64,000 nt of DNA, from contig JADJEE010000002.1 of the NCBI GenBank assembly GCA_016709225.1, positions 434,001 through 498,000 of the forward strand, given 5' to 3'. This document shows, piece after piece, positions 44,267-52,873 of this stretch. The position numbers and the translations under genes were made by a program. The notes under the pieces were generated by a model. That model was not told where the DNA came from, searched no databases, and saw only the letters and a list, made by a program, of their open reading frames with translations. Source of the DNA: Deltaproteobacteria bacterium (lineage in GTDB: Bacteria > Myxococcota_A > Polyangia > Nannocystales > Nannocystaceae). How positions within the stretch are numbered: the first letter of the stretch is position 1; the number at the start of each line of letters is the position of its first letter.

Positions 44267-46170
44267 GGCAGGTACCACACCGGTGAGCTCCAGGCCCGCT
44301 CCTGCTGGGTGGCCGGCTGATCGCAACAGCCCTCGAAGCCCGCGCCGATCGTCGCCGGATCGTCGCAGACGACCGCGGCGGCCACACACGCGTAGGTCTG
44401 CCAACGGCAACTCGGCACCTCGAGCACGCGCGCGTAGTAGAAGGCTGGCACCGCGGGATCGAAGTCGTCGTCGATCCACGCGTTGCACAGCGCATCGGCA
44501 CCGCCGGCGAGCGGCGCACACGTGCCGGGGTCGACCCCGCCGACGCCGGCGCTACCGGCCACGTCGATCACGCGGAAGCTGGCCTGCCCCCCGACCAGCG
44601 AGCCCTTCACGATCTGGATTCGCTCGAGCGCGGCCCCGGGCGCAGCCGCAGTGCCGACATCGCGCAGCGCCGAGATCAGCAGGCGTGGCGGTCCCGCCAG
44701 CGGCGCCTGCAGCACGCCGCCCATCGGCACCCCGCGCGCGTACCCGGCCCCGACGAGGTCCGCGGCGTCGCACAGGGCCGCGTCGAGATCGGTGCCGGCG
44801 AACAGCCGCAGCTCGATGCGTGGGCCGCTGGTGGCGTAGACCTCACGGCGCCGCATCGCGGCGAACAGCGCCTCGCGCGAGTTCTCCTCCGCCCAGATCA
44901 CCGTGAGCCCGCCGGGATTGAACCACGGACGATCGGGCAGGCCCGCGGGCAGGCCATCGCGGACGGTCAGACCCGCGCCGCCGTGACCGATGAAGCTGCG
45001 CTCGTCGACCGCACCCGGCGTGCCCAGGTGGGTGTCGGTGCTGGCGACGAAGCCGTACGCGAACGGGTTCACGCCCAGGCTGGCGAACAGCTCCAGCCCG
45101 CGGCCCAGCGCGTGGCGCACGAAGTCGGACTCGACCAACGGATCGGGCGCGCCGCCCAGGGTCGCGGAGCTCAGCTTCGCGTAGGGCATGATCTCGAAGT
45201 TGCACTGCTCGTCGGCGCTGGCGCTGCCGGGCAGGCACTCGGAGGCGCCCTTGTGCTGGAACACCTCGACCAGCGGCTCGAGCTCGGCCCGCGAGCGCGC
45301 GTAGGCGGCATCGAACGGCGCGCCGCTGCCGTCGACGGTCTCGAACATCAACCCCGAGCTGAGGTTCGAGTTGTGCGGGATCGTCAGCACGTCGCAGTCG
45401 TCGCCGCGAGCGAGGCAATCGTCGCGCAGCCGCTGCCACAGCTGCTCTTCACGGCCGACGTCGAAGTAGCCGGCCGGCCGCGCCGGCACGTGGTGGTTGC
45501 GGAAGATGACGTTGCGGTGCAGGTTGAGCGCGCCCGGCGAGCCCGACCACTCGTAGGCCACGAACGAGGTGAAGCTGCAGTCCTCGCTGCGATCGTAGGC
45601 TTGCTCGGCGGCGGTGCGGATCTCGTCCCACGCCGCGGTCGCGCTGTCGGGGCAGCCACCGGCCGCGTCGGCGCACGGCGGCGGCGTGCTGGCGCTGCCG
45701 GGCTGCTGCGTCAGGTAGGCGTTCAGGCCCAGGAACGCCTGATCGGGATCGTCGCGGTAGCCCTTGCACGCGGGTGTGTCGTACTCGGGTGCGTCGGGCT
45801 GCGTGCAACCCTCGACCACACCGAGGAACTCCGCATGATCGGTGAGGGCCACGAAGTCGAGTGGCCGCTCGAGCTGGATCGTCCGCAGGGGCGCACCGGC
45901 GGCGTCATGGGGCTGCACGCCGATCGCCTCGCCGCGGGCGAAGCGGTAGGCATCGGCGACCGCCACGCGATTGCCCTGCAGGTTGGCGTCCAGCGACAGC
46001 GACGTGTGCACGTGCAGATCGCCGAAGAACGCCAGCCGCTGCGGATCGAACTGTCGACAGCGACCGAGCACCTCGGGCGGAGGATCATAGGGGCTCGTGG
46101 GGGGCCCGTCGGCGCACGCGAGCGCCAGCGATCCCGCCATGAGCGCGACGAAGCGGCCGCGGTGGAGCAT
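44263..46170 (-). CDS. DUF3604 lipoprotein (PHP-like)
   Basis: The product has 635 aa. ATG 46170 starts a signal with lipobox ALAC. A PHP-like metal motif FFGDLHVHTSLSLDA begins the domain near residue 48. Later conserved DUF3604 stretches are VALTDHAEFLG, VAYEWSGSP, TIPHNSN, VEVFQHKGASECLPG, GFVASTDTHLGTPG and the Asn/Gly-rich segment near 430. The family is common in marine and environmental bacteria and its substrate is unknown. Metal-dependent hydrolase chemistry is likely. First gene of an operon with a parvulin and a HupE-like protein. Confidence 0.85.
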   Translation of the reverse strand: MLHRGRFVALMAGSLALACADGPPTSPYDPPPEVLGRCRQFDPQRLAFFGDLHVHTSLSLDANLQGNRVAVADAYRFARGEAIGVQPHDAAGAPLRTIQLERPLDFVALTDHAEFLGVVEGCTQPDAPEYDTPACKGYRDDPDQAFLGLNAYLTQQPGSASTPPPCADAAGGCPDSATAAWDEIRTAAEQAYDRSEDCSFTSFVAYEWSGSPGALNLHRNVIFRNHHVPARPAGYFDVGREEQLWQRLRDDCLARGDDCDVLTIPHNSNLSSGLMFETVDGSGAPFDAAYARSRAELEPLVEVFQHKGASECLPGSASADEQCNFEIMPYAKLSSATLGGAPDPLVESDFVRHALGRGLELFASLGVNPFAYGFVASTDTHLGTPGAVDERSFIGHGGAGLTVRDGLPAGLPDRPWFNPGGLTVIWAEENSREALFAAMRRREVYATSGPRIELRLFAGTDLDAALCDAADLVGAGYARGVPMGGVLQAPLAGPPRLLISALRDVGTAAAPGAALERIQIVKGSLVGGQASFRVIDVAGSAGVGGVDPGTCAPLAGGADALCNAWIDDDFDPAVPAFYYARVLEVPSCRWQTYACVAAAVVCDDPATIGAGFEGCCDQPATQQERAWSSPVWYLP

Positions 46171-46358
46171 GCGTCTCGTGGGGGCCGGCAGGATCGCAAA
46201 GACCGCGGGCCCCGACCACCCGCGCGCTGGCCAGCCCCTCGCGCGTGGTTGGCTCCGCCCATGATTCCGGGGCCTTGGCCGCGCCCGCGCGGGAAACCGC
46301 AGGCCGCCAGATCGGATCGCTGGGGCCGCGCGTTGGGCCCTTCGCCATCGGAGGCCCC

Positions 46359-47252
46359 ATGCGCGCTGCGACCCGACTCTGTCTTCCCCTGCTCACGCTC
46401 GCATTGTCGCTCGTCGCCGTGCCCGGCGACGCCGATGCCCGCAGCACGCGACGCGGGCCGGTGCAGGTCGAGCCGCCCGTGCACACCGGCGTGCACGTGA
46501 GCATCGAAGCCCCCGAGGGCAGCGGCTTCACGACCGTCGGTCATCGCGGGCAGACCTTCGTCGCGGGGGAACTCGGTGAGCGCTACGTCGTGCGCATCGT
46601 CAACGACGCACCGACCCGCGTCGAGGTGGTGGTTTCCGTCGACGGTCGTGACGTGATCTCCGGCAAGCTCGGCGACTTCCGCAAGCAACGCGGCTACGTC
46701 GTCGAGCCGTTCGGCGAGGTCGTGATCGATGGCTTCCGCCGCTCGCTCAGCGAGGTCGCGAGCTTTCGCTTCAGCGGCGTCGGCGACAGCTACACCGCGC
46801 GGCGCGGGACCCCGCAGCACGCCGGGGTCATCGGCGTCGCGGTGTTCGGCGAGCGTGCCTCGGCGGTGACACGACCGTGGGCGGCGACCGACTCGGCGCG
46901 CGCCGACAAGGACACTGCGCGGCGCGACGTGGCCCCGCGAACGAGCCCCGCACCCGATCGAGGCGCCGGCTCGGCGCGCAGCAAGTCGCCACGCGCGCAG
47001 CGAGAGCTCGGCACCGAGTTCGGTGAGGATCGCTTCTCGCCGGTCGTCGAGGTCCCGTTCACGCGCCGCAACGCCAGCACGCCCGATCAGAAGCTGACCG
47101 TCTTCTATGACTCGGCCGCGGGCCTGCGCGCCCGCGGTGTGCCGATCGATCCGGTGTTCGTCGACGGCTGGCGCGGCGATCCCCAGCCGTGGCCGTCGGC
47201 CGATCGCGAGGGTCGTTTCGCGCCGCCACCCCCACCGCGGCGGTGGGAGTGA
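46359..47252 (+). CDS. Secreted protein of unknown function
   Basis: The product has 297 aa. ATG 46359 is preceded by CGGAGGCCCC (GGAGG). Signal peptide ends near ADARS. A beta-rich domain (about 45-165; RYVVRIVNDAPTRVEVVVSVDGRDVISG) resembles uncharacterised exported proteins found in Myxococcota and Gammaproteobacteria. Residues about 170-225 are basic and disordered, and the C-terminus is Pro-rich. The stop overlaps the next start. Divergent from the DUF3604 operon (188-bp gap). Confidence 0.62.
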   Translation: MRAATRLCLPLLTLALSLVAVPGDADARSTRRGPVQVEPPVHTGVHVSIEAPEGSGFTTVGHRGQTFVAGELGERYVVRIVNDAPTRVEVVVSVDGRDVISGKLGDFRKQRGYVVEPFGEVVIDGFRRSLSEVASFRFSGVGDSYTARRGTPQHAGVIGVAVFGERASAVTRPWAATDSARADKDTARRDVAPRTSPAPDRGAGSARSKSPRAQRELGTEFGEDRFSPVVEVPFTRRNASTPDQKLTVFYDSAAGLRARGVPIDPVFVDGWRGDPQPWPSADREGRFAPPPPPRRWE

Positions 47253-48001
47253 GCGCCGCGGCGCTACTGGCCCTGCGGCTGCTGGCACCGGCGCAGGGCC
47301 AGATCTTCGGCGCGCTGCCACAGCTGCCCGCCGGTGAGACCGTGCGCGTCGACGATCTGGTCGCCGCGCTGCGCGAGATCGCGGACGCCCAGCGCGACGA
47401 CCCCGACGTGCAGGCCGACTGGGCGGCCTTGGTCGAGCGCCACGGCCTGCGCGACGACGACGACGCCCGTCGCGAGTACGCGCGCGTGCGCCTGCTGTTC
47501 GAGTCCACCCGCGACGGCGGCCTGTGGAACCTGCACTGGGACATCACCAACCGGGCGCCGAACTCCGACGCGATCTGGGCGCAGTGGCGCGCGCACGACG
47601 ACTACGATGGACGTGTCGCCTCTGCGACCGCCGAGTGCGACGAGCTGAGTGCCCTGTTCGCGCACCTCGCCCATCGCATGGGCGTGCGCCACGTCGGCTT
47701 GCTGTGGCCGGTGTGGAACCACGTCGTCGCGGTGTGGACCGTGCCGGGTGAGCACGGCGACGTGCGCATCGTCGTACCCACGTCGCAGATCATGCTCGAC
47801 GACGAGCAGACCCTCGGCACCACCGAGTTCGATCCCATGCGTCAGCGCCGAATCTACGACTACCGTCGCCGTGACGCCGCCGACGGCCTGCGGCTGCCGC
47901 GGGCGTTGGCAGCGGACTTCGTGCTGCGCAGCTGGTACGACGGCGGTCGACCGGCCGCGACCCTCCAGCGCGATCGCACCGCCCGCTCGGCACGACTCTA
48001 G
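47249..48001 (+). CDS. Exported protein of unknown function, transglutaminase-like pattern possible
   Basis: The product has 250 aa from GTG 47249, which overlaps the previous stop (GTGA) and follows GGTGGGA. The N-terminus is hydrophobic (signal or anchor). The middle ATAECDELSALFAHLAHRMGVRHVGLLWP followed by NHVVAVWTVPG and SQIMLDDEQTLGTTEFDP resembles a Cys-His-Asp arrangement of transglutaminase-like folds. This is only a resemblance. Coupled to the upstream secreted protein, so the two probably act together. Confidence 0.6.
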   Translation: MSAAALLALRLLAPAQGQIFGALPQLPAGETVRVDDLVAALREIADAQRDDPDVQADWAALVERHGLRDDDDARREYARVRLLFESTRDGGLWNLHWDITNRAPNSDAIWAQWRAHDDYDGRVASATAECDELSALFAHLAHRMGVRHVGLLWPVWNHVVAVWTVPGEHGDVRIVVPTSQIMLDDEQTLGTTEFDPMRQRRIYDYRRRDAADGLRLPRALAADFVLRSWYDGGRPAATLQRDRTARSARL

Positions 48002-48029
48002 CGGCTGGCTCGGTCGCAGCGCGGCGAGC

Positions 48030-49121
48030 TCAACGGGCTAGCAGCGAGGCATCGATCGCGTCGATGCGCGGGCACCCGCACAGCGCCATCGCGAGGTCGA
48101 ACTCGTGGTGGAGCTGTCGCAGCGCCGCGACCACCGCCCGCTCGCCGCCCCTGGCCAAGGCCCACAGGATCGGCCGCCCGAGCTGCACCGCGTCGGCGCC
48201 GCGCGCCAGCGCCTTGAGCACGTCGGTGCCGCGACGGATGCCGCCGTCGACCAGCACCGCCACGCGGTCGCCGACGGCGGCGCGCACCGCTGGCAGCGCG
48301 TCGAAGGTGGCGATCGCACCATCGAGCTGCCGACCGCCGTGGTTCGACACCACGATGCCGGCCACCCCGGCCGCTGCGGCCTGCCCGGCGTCGTCGGCCC
48401 GCAGCACGCCCTTGAGCACGATCGGTAGCGTGGTGATGCTACGCAGCCATTCGAGGTCGCGCCACGACAGCGACGGATCGACCAGCGCCGCGAAGTAGTC
48501 GCCCAGGTGCGCGGCATCGACATCGCCATCGGCCCGCACGTTGGGCGCGCGAAAGCCCGCCGGCAGACCGACGCCGTGGGCGTGGTCGCGCTCGCGCAGG
48601 CCCAGCAGCGGCGCATCGACGGTCACGACCAGCGCGCGTACGCCGGCTTGCTGCACGCGCGCCACCAGCTCCGCGGTCGCGCCCCGATCGCGGTAGACGT
48701 AGAGCTGGAACCACAGCGCATCGCTGCACGCGCGCGCGACCGCCTCGATGGGCGTGGTCGAGAGCGTCGAGCACACCATGGTGATGCCACACGACGCGGC
48801 CGCGCGCGCCGTCGCCAGCTCGGCGTCGCGATGCACGAGGGCATGCATGGCGGTGGGTGCGATCAGCCACGGTGCGGACATCGACTGCCCGAGCAGCTCG
48901 ATCGCCGCATCGCGGGTCGCAACGTCGACCAGCACGCGCGGCAACAGGGCCACACGCTCGTACGCCGCGCAGTTCTCGGCGACCGTGCGCTCGTCGGCCG
49001 CGCCACCGGCGATGTACGCGAAGACCTCGGGTGGCAGGCACGCACGCGCGAGGACCTCGAGCCGGCGCAGGTTGAGCGGGCCCTCGCGGGTCGCGTCACG
49101 GATGCTGTCGTTCGTGGCCAT
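48030..49121 (-). CDS. FMN-dependent alpha-hydroxy-acid oxidase/dehydrogenase
   Basis: The product has 363 aa from ATG 49121. TIM-barrel FMN-family motifs are visible: YIAGGAADERT near residue 40, WLIAPTAMHALVHRDAE, FQLYVYRDR, the active-site SNHGGRQLDGAIA (His and Arg) and VDGGIRRGTDVLKALARGADAV for phosphate binding. It oxidises L-lactate, glycolate or a related 2-hydroxy acid. The substrate cannot be set from sequence. No signal peptide, so cytoplasmic. It stands alone between unrelated genes. Confidence 0.9.
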   Translation of the reverse strand: MATNDSIRDATREGPLNLRRLEVLARACLPPEVFAYIAGGAADERTVAENCAAYERVALLPRVLVDVATRDAAIELLGQSMSAPWLIAPTAMHALVHRDAELATARAAASCGITMVCSTLSTTPIEAVARACSDALWFQLYVYRDRGATAELVARVQQAGVRALVVTVDAPLLGLRERDHAHGVGLPAGFRAPNVRADGDVDAAHLGDYFAALVDPSLSWRDLEWLRSITTLPIVLKGVLRADDAGQAAAAGVAGIVVSNHGGRQLDGAIATFDALPAVRAAVGDRVAVLVDGGIRRGTDVLKALARGADAVQLGRPILWALARGGERAVVAALRQLHHEFDLAMALCGCPRIDAIDASLLAR

Positions 49122-49284
49122 ACGCGACCATCAGCGTGCCGTCGTCCCCGCTGCGGGTGCAAGCGAGCACGTCGCGACGACGGCCGCGTGGATCGTCGGA
49201 CCCACGGCCGTGCCCCGCCGCGAAGCTGTCGCCGGATGGCCTGCCCAAGTCGATCATGGTGCGGCCGCGGCGATCCCTTCACGC

Positions 49285-49314
49285 TTGGCGTCGCGGGCCA
49301 CTCGCTGATACCGT
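49285..49314 (+). promoter_or_regulatory. Promoter of the 49335 membrane protein gene
   Basis: TTGGCG (49285-49290) and TACCGT (49309-49314) are 18 bp apart and TGA precedes the -10, giving an extended -10 TGATACCGT. It lies 20 bp before the GTG start. Confidence 0.45.
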
Positions 49315-49334
49315 CGTCGCTCGAGCAAGGTGGC

Positions 49335-50450
49335 GTGGTCACGGTGATGGCGATCTGGACGGTGGCCGCGGCGCGCGTGGGCCTCATCGCGATGTTCGTG
49401 GGTCCGCCCAAGCTGCCGCCGATGCCCGGGCAGAACACCGAGGCGCCGCCGCCGGCGAGCTCGGCCCCGGCGCCCGCGCCGACGCCGGTGTCGAAGTTGC
49501 CGCGCGCGAGCACGGCGGCACCGACGACCACCACCACGGCCGCCGCCGCCCCGGGCACCGGCCCGGGCACGACGACGAGCGCGGAGGAACGACCCGCGGT
49601 GACGCTCCCCGACGATCCTGGCGGGCCCGATCCTGCGGGCGCGAAGGTCGAACCGCCCCAGCCGGAGCTCACCGGCCCGCCGCCGTCCCCCGCCCAGGGC
49701 AAGCCGCTGCGTGGCGGAAGCGGGGCCTCGCCTGCGATGGGTGCGAGGCTACCGTCGGACGAGGACGAGGCGCCCGCACGGAAGCTACCGCCACCGCTGC
49801 GACCGCCCTATGGCGGCGTGGGCCTGTTCGCCGCCGCGGGTGCAACCTTCCTCGTCGCGCTCACCGAGCAGATCGCCGCGCACCTCATCGTCAAGAAGCG
49901 CTGCATCGAGCCGGTCGCAGCGCAGGCGAAGATGACCGACCCGTTCGACAGCCAAACCGACGCCGAGCAGCTCGGCAATGCGGTGCTGGCCTGCGCGCCG
50001 GGGATCTTGCCGGTGGTCGCCCTGCGCGTGAACTCCGACCTCGCGCTCGCCGCGACGATCGGGCTGGCGACCGCCGGTGCCGTACTCCGCGGCGAGCGTG
50101 ATGCCTACGACGACGCGTTCGCCTCGCGCAAGCGCGCGAAGATCTCGGCCCTGCGCGGCGCCGGCATCGGGCTGCTGGCGGGCGGCGCGGTGGTCTGGAT
50201 CACGCTGAGCCCGGCGTCATGGGGCGTGCTGGCGAAGTGCACCACGGCCCGCTGCGCCGCCGCGGCGCGGGCGATGTCCTTCTCCACGCGCGACGTCGGT
50301 GCGGTGCTGGTCGCCGCCGGCGTCGCGATCGTCGGCTATGCCGAGGGCTACCGCCGCCACCACGAACGCTTCACCCGCGAGCGCGCGATGCTGTGGGCGC
50401 CGATGATCGGCCGCGGCTTTGCCGGCGTCTCGCTGTCCTCGCGGTTCTAG
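49335..50450 (+). CDS. Membrane protein with Pro/Thr/Ala-rich N-terminal region
   Basis: The product has 371 aa from GTG 49335 with AAGG 4 nt upstream (ATG 49347 is an alternative). N-terminal hydrophobic signal or anchor, then a long Pro/Ala/Thr-rich disordered region (about 25-155). The C-terminal half has about four membrane or amphipathic helices (GVGLFAAAGATFLVALTEQI, AGAVL, AGIGLLAGGAVVWITLS, VGAVLVAAGVAIVGYAEGY). No family recognised. Probably structural or membrane associated. Confidence 0.58.
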   Translation: MVTVMAIWTVAAARVGLIAMFVGPPKLPPMPGQNTEAPPPASSAPAPAPTPVSKLPRASTAAPTTTTTAAAAPGTGPGTTTSAEERPAVTLPDDPGGPDPAGAKVEPPQPELTGPPPSPAQGKPLRGGSGASPAMGARLPSDEDEAPARKLPPPLRPPYGGVGLFAAAGATFLVALTEQIAAHLIVKKRCIEPVAAQAKMTDPFDSQTDAEQLGNAVLACAPGILPVVALRVNSDLALAATIGLATAGAVLRGERDAYDDAFASRKRAKISALRGAGIGLLAGGAVVWITLSPASWGVLAKCTTARCAAAARAMSFSTRDVGAVLVAAGVAIVGYAEGYRRHHERFTRERAMLWAPMIGRGFAGVSLSSRF

Positions 50451-50476
50451 CCGCGCCCGCGACGACGCCGGGCGCG

Positions 50477-50485
50477 TGATAGGAT
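50477..50485 (+). promoter_or_regulatory. Extended -10 of the first zinc-ribbon lipoprotein gene
   Basis: TGATAGGAT fits TGN-TANNNT and ends 8 nt before the ATG, the distance expected for a leaderless transcript. The paralogue at 52395 has the same element at the same distance. Confidence 0.5.
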
Positions 50486-50493
50486 GCTCGACG

Positions 50494-50937
50494 ATGCATC
50501 CCTGTCACAGCTGCCACCGTCACGTCCGCGTCGATGCGCATGTGTGCCCGTTCTGCAGCGCTGCGCTGCGCCGCGAGGCGGCACCGTTGCCGATGCTCGC
50601 CGGCCTGCTGCTGGGCCTGTCGATGATGAGCTGCGGCGGCGAGAAGGGTGACACCGGCGCGACCGTCACCGACAGCTCGAACAGCACCGGCAGCACCGGC
50701 AGCACCGGGCTGTCGACCACCAACGACGACGACTCGCAGGGCGTCGCGGCCTACGGCGACCCCGGCGGCTTCGACACCAGCGTGTCGATCAGCGACTCGA
50801 GCAACGAGGACGCGACCGCCGAGGGGAGCACCGGCAACGACAGCAGCTCGGGTACGGGTTCGGGCTCGGGCAGCAGCTCGGGCAGCTCGGGCTCGGGCAG
50901 CAGCTCGGGCTCGGGCAGCAGCAGCTCCGGGGGCTGA
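50494..50937 (+). CDS. Zinc-ribbon/lipobox protein with YGDP motif, putative radical SAM substrate 1
   Basis: The product has 147 aa from ATG 50494. N-terminus C4-x2-C7...C18-x2-C21 with HRHVR between, a zinc-ribbon-like pattern in front of a hydrophobic segment (MLAGLLLGLSMM) and lipobox cysteine C47. The rest is Ser/Gly/Thr/Asp-rich, with AAYGDPGGFD at 85-94. The paralogue at 52395 shares the Cys pattern, 18 identical bases, the lipobox and the YGDP motif. The two genes flank a SPASM radical SAM gene. I infer it is the substrate (precursor-like) of that enzyme. No known family name. Confidence 0.7.
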   Translation: MHPCHSCHRHVRVDAHVCPFCSAALRREAAPLPMLAGLLLGLSMMSCGGEKGDTGATVTDSSNSTGSTGSTGLSTTNDDDSQGVAAYGDPGGFDTSVSISDSSNEDATAEGSTGNDSSSGTGSGSGSSSGSSGSGSSSGSGSSSSGG

Positions 50938-50971
50938 CGCCGGCCAAGCCGCACCGACGCCGATCGTCGCG

Positions 50972-52330
50972 TCACCCGTCGGTCAGCGCGGCGCGTTCTT
51001 CGGCGGTGAGCGTGCGCCCCGGCCCCAGCGGGTCGACCAGCCGCGAGGTCCGCGGCTCGTCGATCTGCACCGGCCCGAGACGCTCGCGCAGCTCGGGATC
51101 CTTGTGCTCCCGCACCACGCGGAACAGCCCGTTGTCGAACGGCAGCCCCGGCGCCGCCGCGACGAGCTCGACGCGCTCGCGCAGGCCCATGCGATCCATC
51201 TCGAGCGCGCGGTGGTGGCAGAAGGGATTGTTGCCGGGTCGCCCGAGCAGCGGCTCGGTCGCCGCCGTGCAGCCCGACATGCAGGTCGGGCCGTAGTAGC
51301 ACTCGGCGCAGTAGCCCCACAGATCCGCGGTGGTGCGATCGCGGACGTACGTGATCTCCGGCGCGCGTTCCCACAGCGCCTGCAGGCCGTGCTCGCGCCA
51401 CGAGCCGCCGGTGTTGGTCGGGCCGCCCACGCTCGGGCAGCTCTTGATCGCGCCGTTGCTCTCGATGCCCATCACCGTGACGCCCGCGAAGCAGCCCGAG
51501 AAGTGCCCCTCGCCACGCTGGTGTCGACGCAGCTTGTGCTCGAACGGACCGAAGTAGCCGAGGTTGTTGCCCGGCCAGATGACGACGCCGAGCTCGCGGC
51601 AGCGATCCTCGATGCGATCGAGCAGCTCGAACACCGCGGGGAACTGGTACGGCTGCAGCAGCAGCTCGGGATGATCGGCGGCCGCACCGTGCGGCATCGT
51701 GATCTGCAGCTGCCATGCACGGACGCCGGCGGCCGCGAGCAGCTCGAGCAGCGCTGGCAGCTCGGTGTGGCTGCGCGCGTTGATCTGCGTGTTGCAGGCG
51801 ATGCGAGAGCCGGCGGCCCGCAGGTGGCCGAGCGCCGCGAACGCGCGATCCCAGCTCTCGGGTCGGTTGCGCACCCAGTCATGGCTCTCGCGCAGACCGT
51901 CGATCGAGACCGACACGCTCTGGATGCCGGCCTCGACCATCGCCCGCGCACGGGCGGCGGTGAGGTTGTAGCCACCGGTGGTCATGGTCGCCGTCATGCC
52001 GCGCTCGCGGATGCGACGGATCACGAGCAGGAAGTCGTTGCGCAGGTAGGCCTCGCCACCGATGAGCACCACCTCACCGACGCCGTGCTCGGCCAGCTCG
52101 TCGACCAACGCGAGGGCCTCTTCGGTCGAGAGTTCGTCGTCACGCGGGAGCCCGGCCCGAGGCCCGCAGTGCAGACACTTCTGATCGCACGCGAGGGTGA
52201 ACTCCCACACCGCGAGCGCACAGGTCGGCACCTCGCCCGACGCCGCGGCGCGCACCAGGTGCTTCCGGCCGCGACCGGGAGGGAGCGCTCGCACCACCGG
52301 CAGCTTGCGACGTACGTCTTCGAGACCCAT
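50972..52330 (-). CDS. Radical SAM/SPASM maturase
   Basis: The product has 452 aa from ATG 52330 (ATG 52348 and TTG 52354 are in frame upstream). Radical SAM cluster motif CDQKCLHC at 48-55 (CxxxCxxC), followed by the GGEAYLRNDF and VSVSIDGL stretches of the barrel. The SPASM tail is complete: C-x-...-NGAIKSC (G-x4-C), CAECYYGPTCMSGC (Cx2Cx5Cx3C) and a last Cys in FCHHR, so two auxiliary clusters are expected. This is the architecture of RiPP and peptide maturases such as PqqE and anSME. It is convergent with the first and divergent from the second zinc-ribbon lipoprotein gene, which are the likely substrates. Confidence 0.88.
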   Translation of the reverse strand: MGLEDVRRKLPVVRALPPGRGRKHLVRAAASGEVPTCALAVWEFTLACDQKCLHCGPRAGLPRDDELSTEEALALVDELAEHGVGEVVLIGGEAYLRNDFLLVIRRIRERGMTATMTTGGYNLTAARARAMVEAGIQSVSVSIDGLRESHDWVRNRPESWDRAFAALGHLRAAGSRIACNTQINARSHTELPALLELLAAAGVRAWQLQITMPHGAAADHPELLLQPYQFPAVFELLDRIEDRCRELGVVIWPGNNLGYFGPFEHKLRRHQRGEGHFSGCFAGVTVMGIESNGAIKSCPSVGGPTNTGGSWREHGLQALWERAPEITYVRDRTTADLWGYCAECYYGPTCMSGCTAATEPLLGRPGNNPFCHHRALEMDRMGLRERVELVAAAPGLPFDNGLFRVVREHKDPELRERLGPVQIDEPRTSRLVDPLGPGRTLTAEERAALTDG

Positions 52331-52377
52331 GCGACCGGCCGTAAGCATACCCAACTTGCGCCGACCCCGGCCAACGG

Positions 52378-52386
52378 TGGTAGATT
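52378..52386 (+). promoter_or_regulatory. Extended -10 of the second zinc-ribbon lipoprotein gene
   Basis: TGGTAGATT fits TGN-TANNNT and ends 8 nt before ATG 52395. A TATGCT hexamer for the opposite-strand radical SAM gene lies at 52344-52349, so the 64-bp gap holds back-to-back promoters. Confidence 0.5.
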
Positions 52387-52394
52387 CGATATCG

Positions 52395-52847
52395 ATGATT
52401 CCCTGTTTGGTCTGCCACCGTCACGTCCGTACCGATGCGACCGTCTGCCCGTTCTGCAGCGCACCGCTGCGCGACGGCGCCGCGCCGACACCGAGCTTCG
52501 CGGGTCTGCTGCTGGGCTTCGCGTTGATGGCCGCGAGCTGCGGCGGCGACGACGGCGACACCAGCGGCACCAGCAACACGCAGGGCTCGGCGACCCAGGG
52601 CACCACCATGACCGGCGGCTCGACCGGTGACACCTCCACCACCGACACGGTCTCGGCAGGCGTCTCCGACTACGGCGATCCCAGCTTCACCGATTCGCTC
52701 ACCGACACCATCAGCGGCACCGACAGCAGCGGCGGCACCTCGGGCGGCAGCGACTCGTCGAGCGGCACCGACACCGGCTCGACCACCGCCGCCACCAATG
52801 CCTCCGACACCGCCGACTACGGCGCGCCCGGCTCGACCGGCCCGTGA
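52395..52847 (+). CDS. Zinc-ribbon/lipobox protein with YGDP/YGAP motifs, putative radical SAM substrate 2
   Basis: The product has 150 aa from ATG 52395. C4-x2-C7...C18-x2-C21 with HRHVR, then GLLLGFALMAASC with lipobox C49, exactly parallel to the protein at 50494. The low-complexity tail contains DYGDPSFTD at 92-100 and ends DYGAPGSTGP at 141-150, so the motif occurs twice. Conservation of Y-G-(D/A)-P in otherwise unalignable tails points to a functional site, possibly the modified residues. No family name known. Confidence 0.7.
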   Translation: MIPCLVCHRHVRTDATVCPFCSAPLRDGAAPTPSFAGLLLGFALMAASCGGDDGDTSGTSNTQGSATQGTTMTGGSTGDTSTTDTVSAGVSDYGDPSFTDSLTDTISGTDSSGGTSGGSDSSSGTDTGSTTAATNASDTADYGAPGSTGP

Positions 52848-52873
52848 GCCGCAGGTGGCGACGCGCGACGGGC

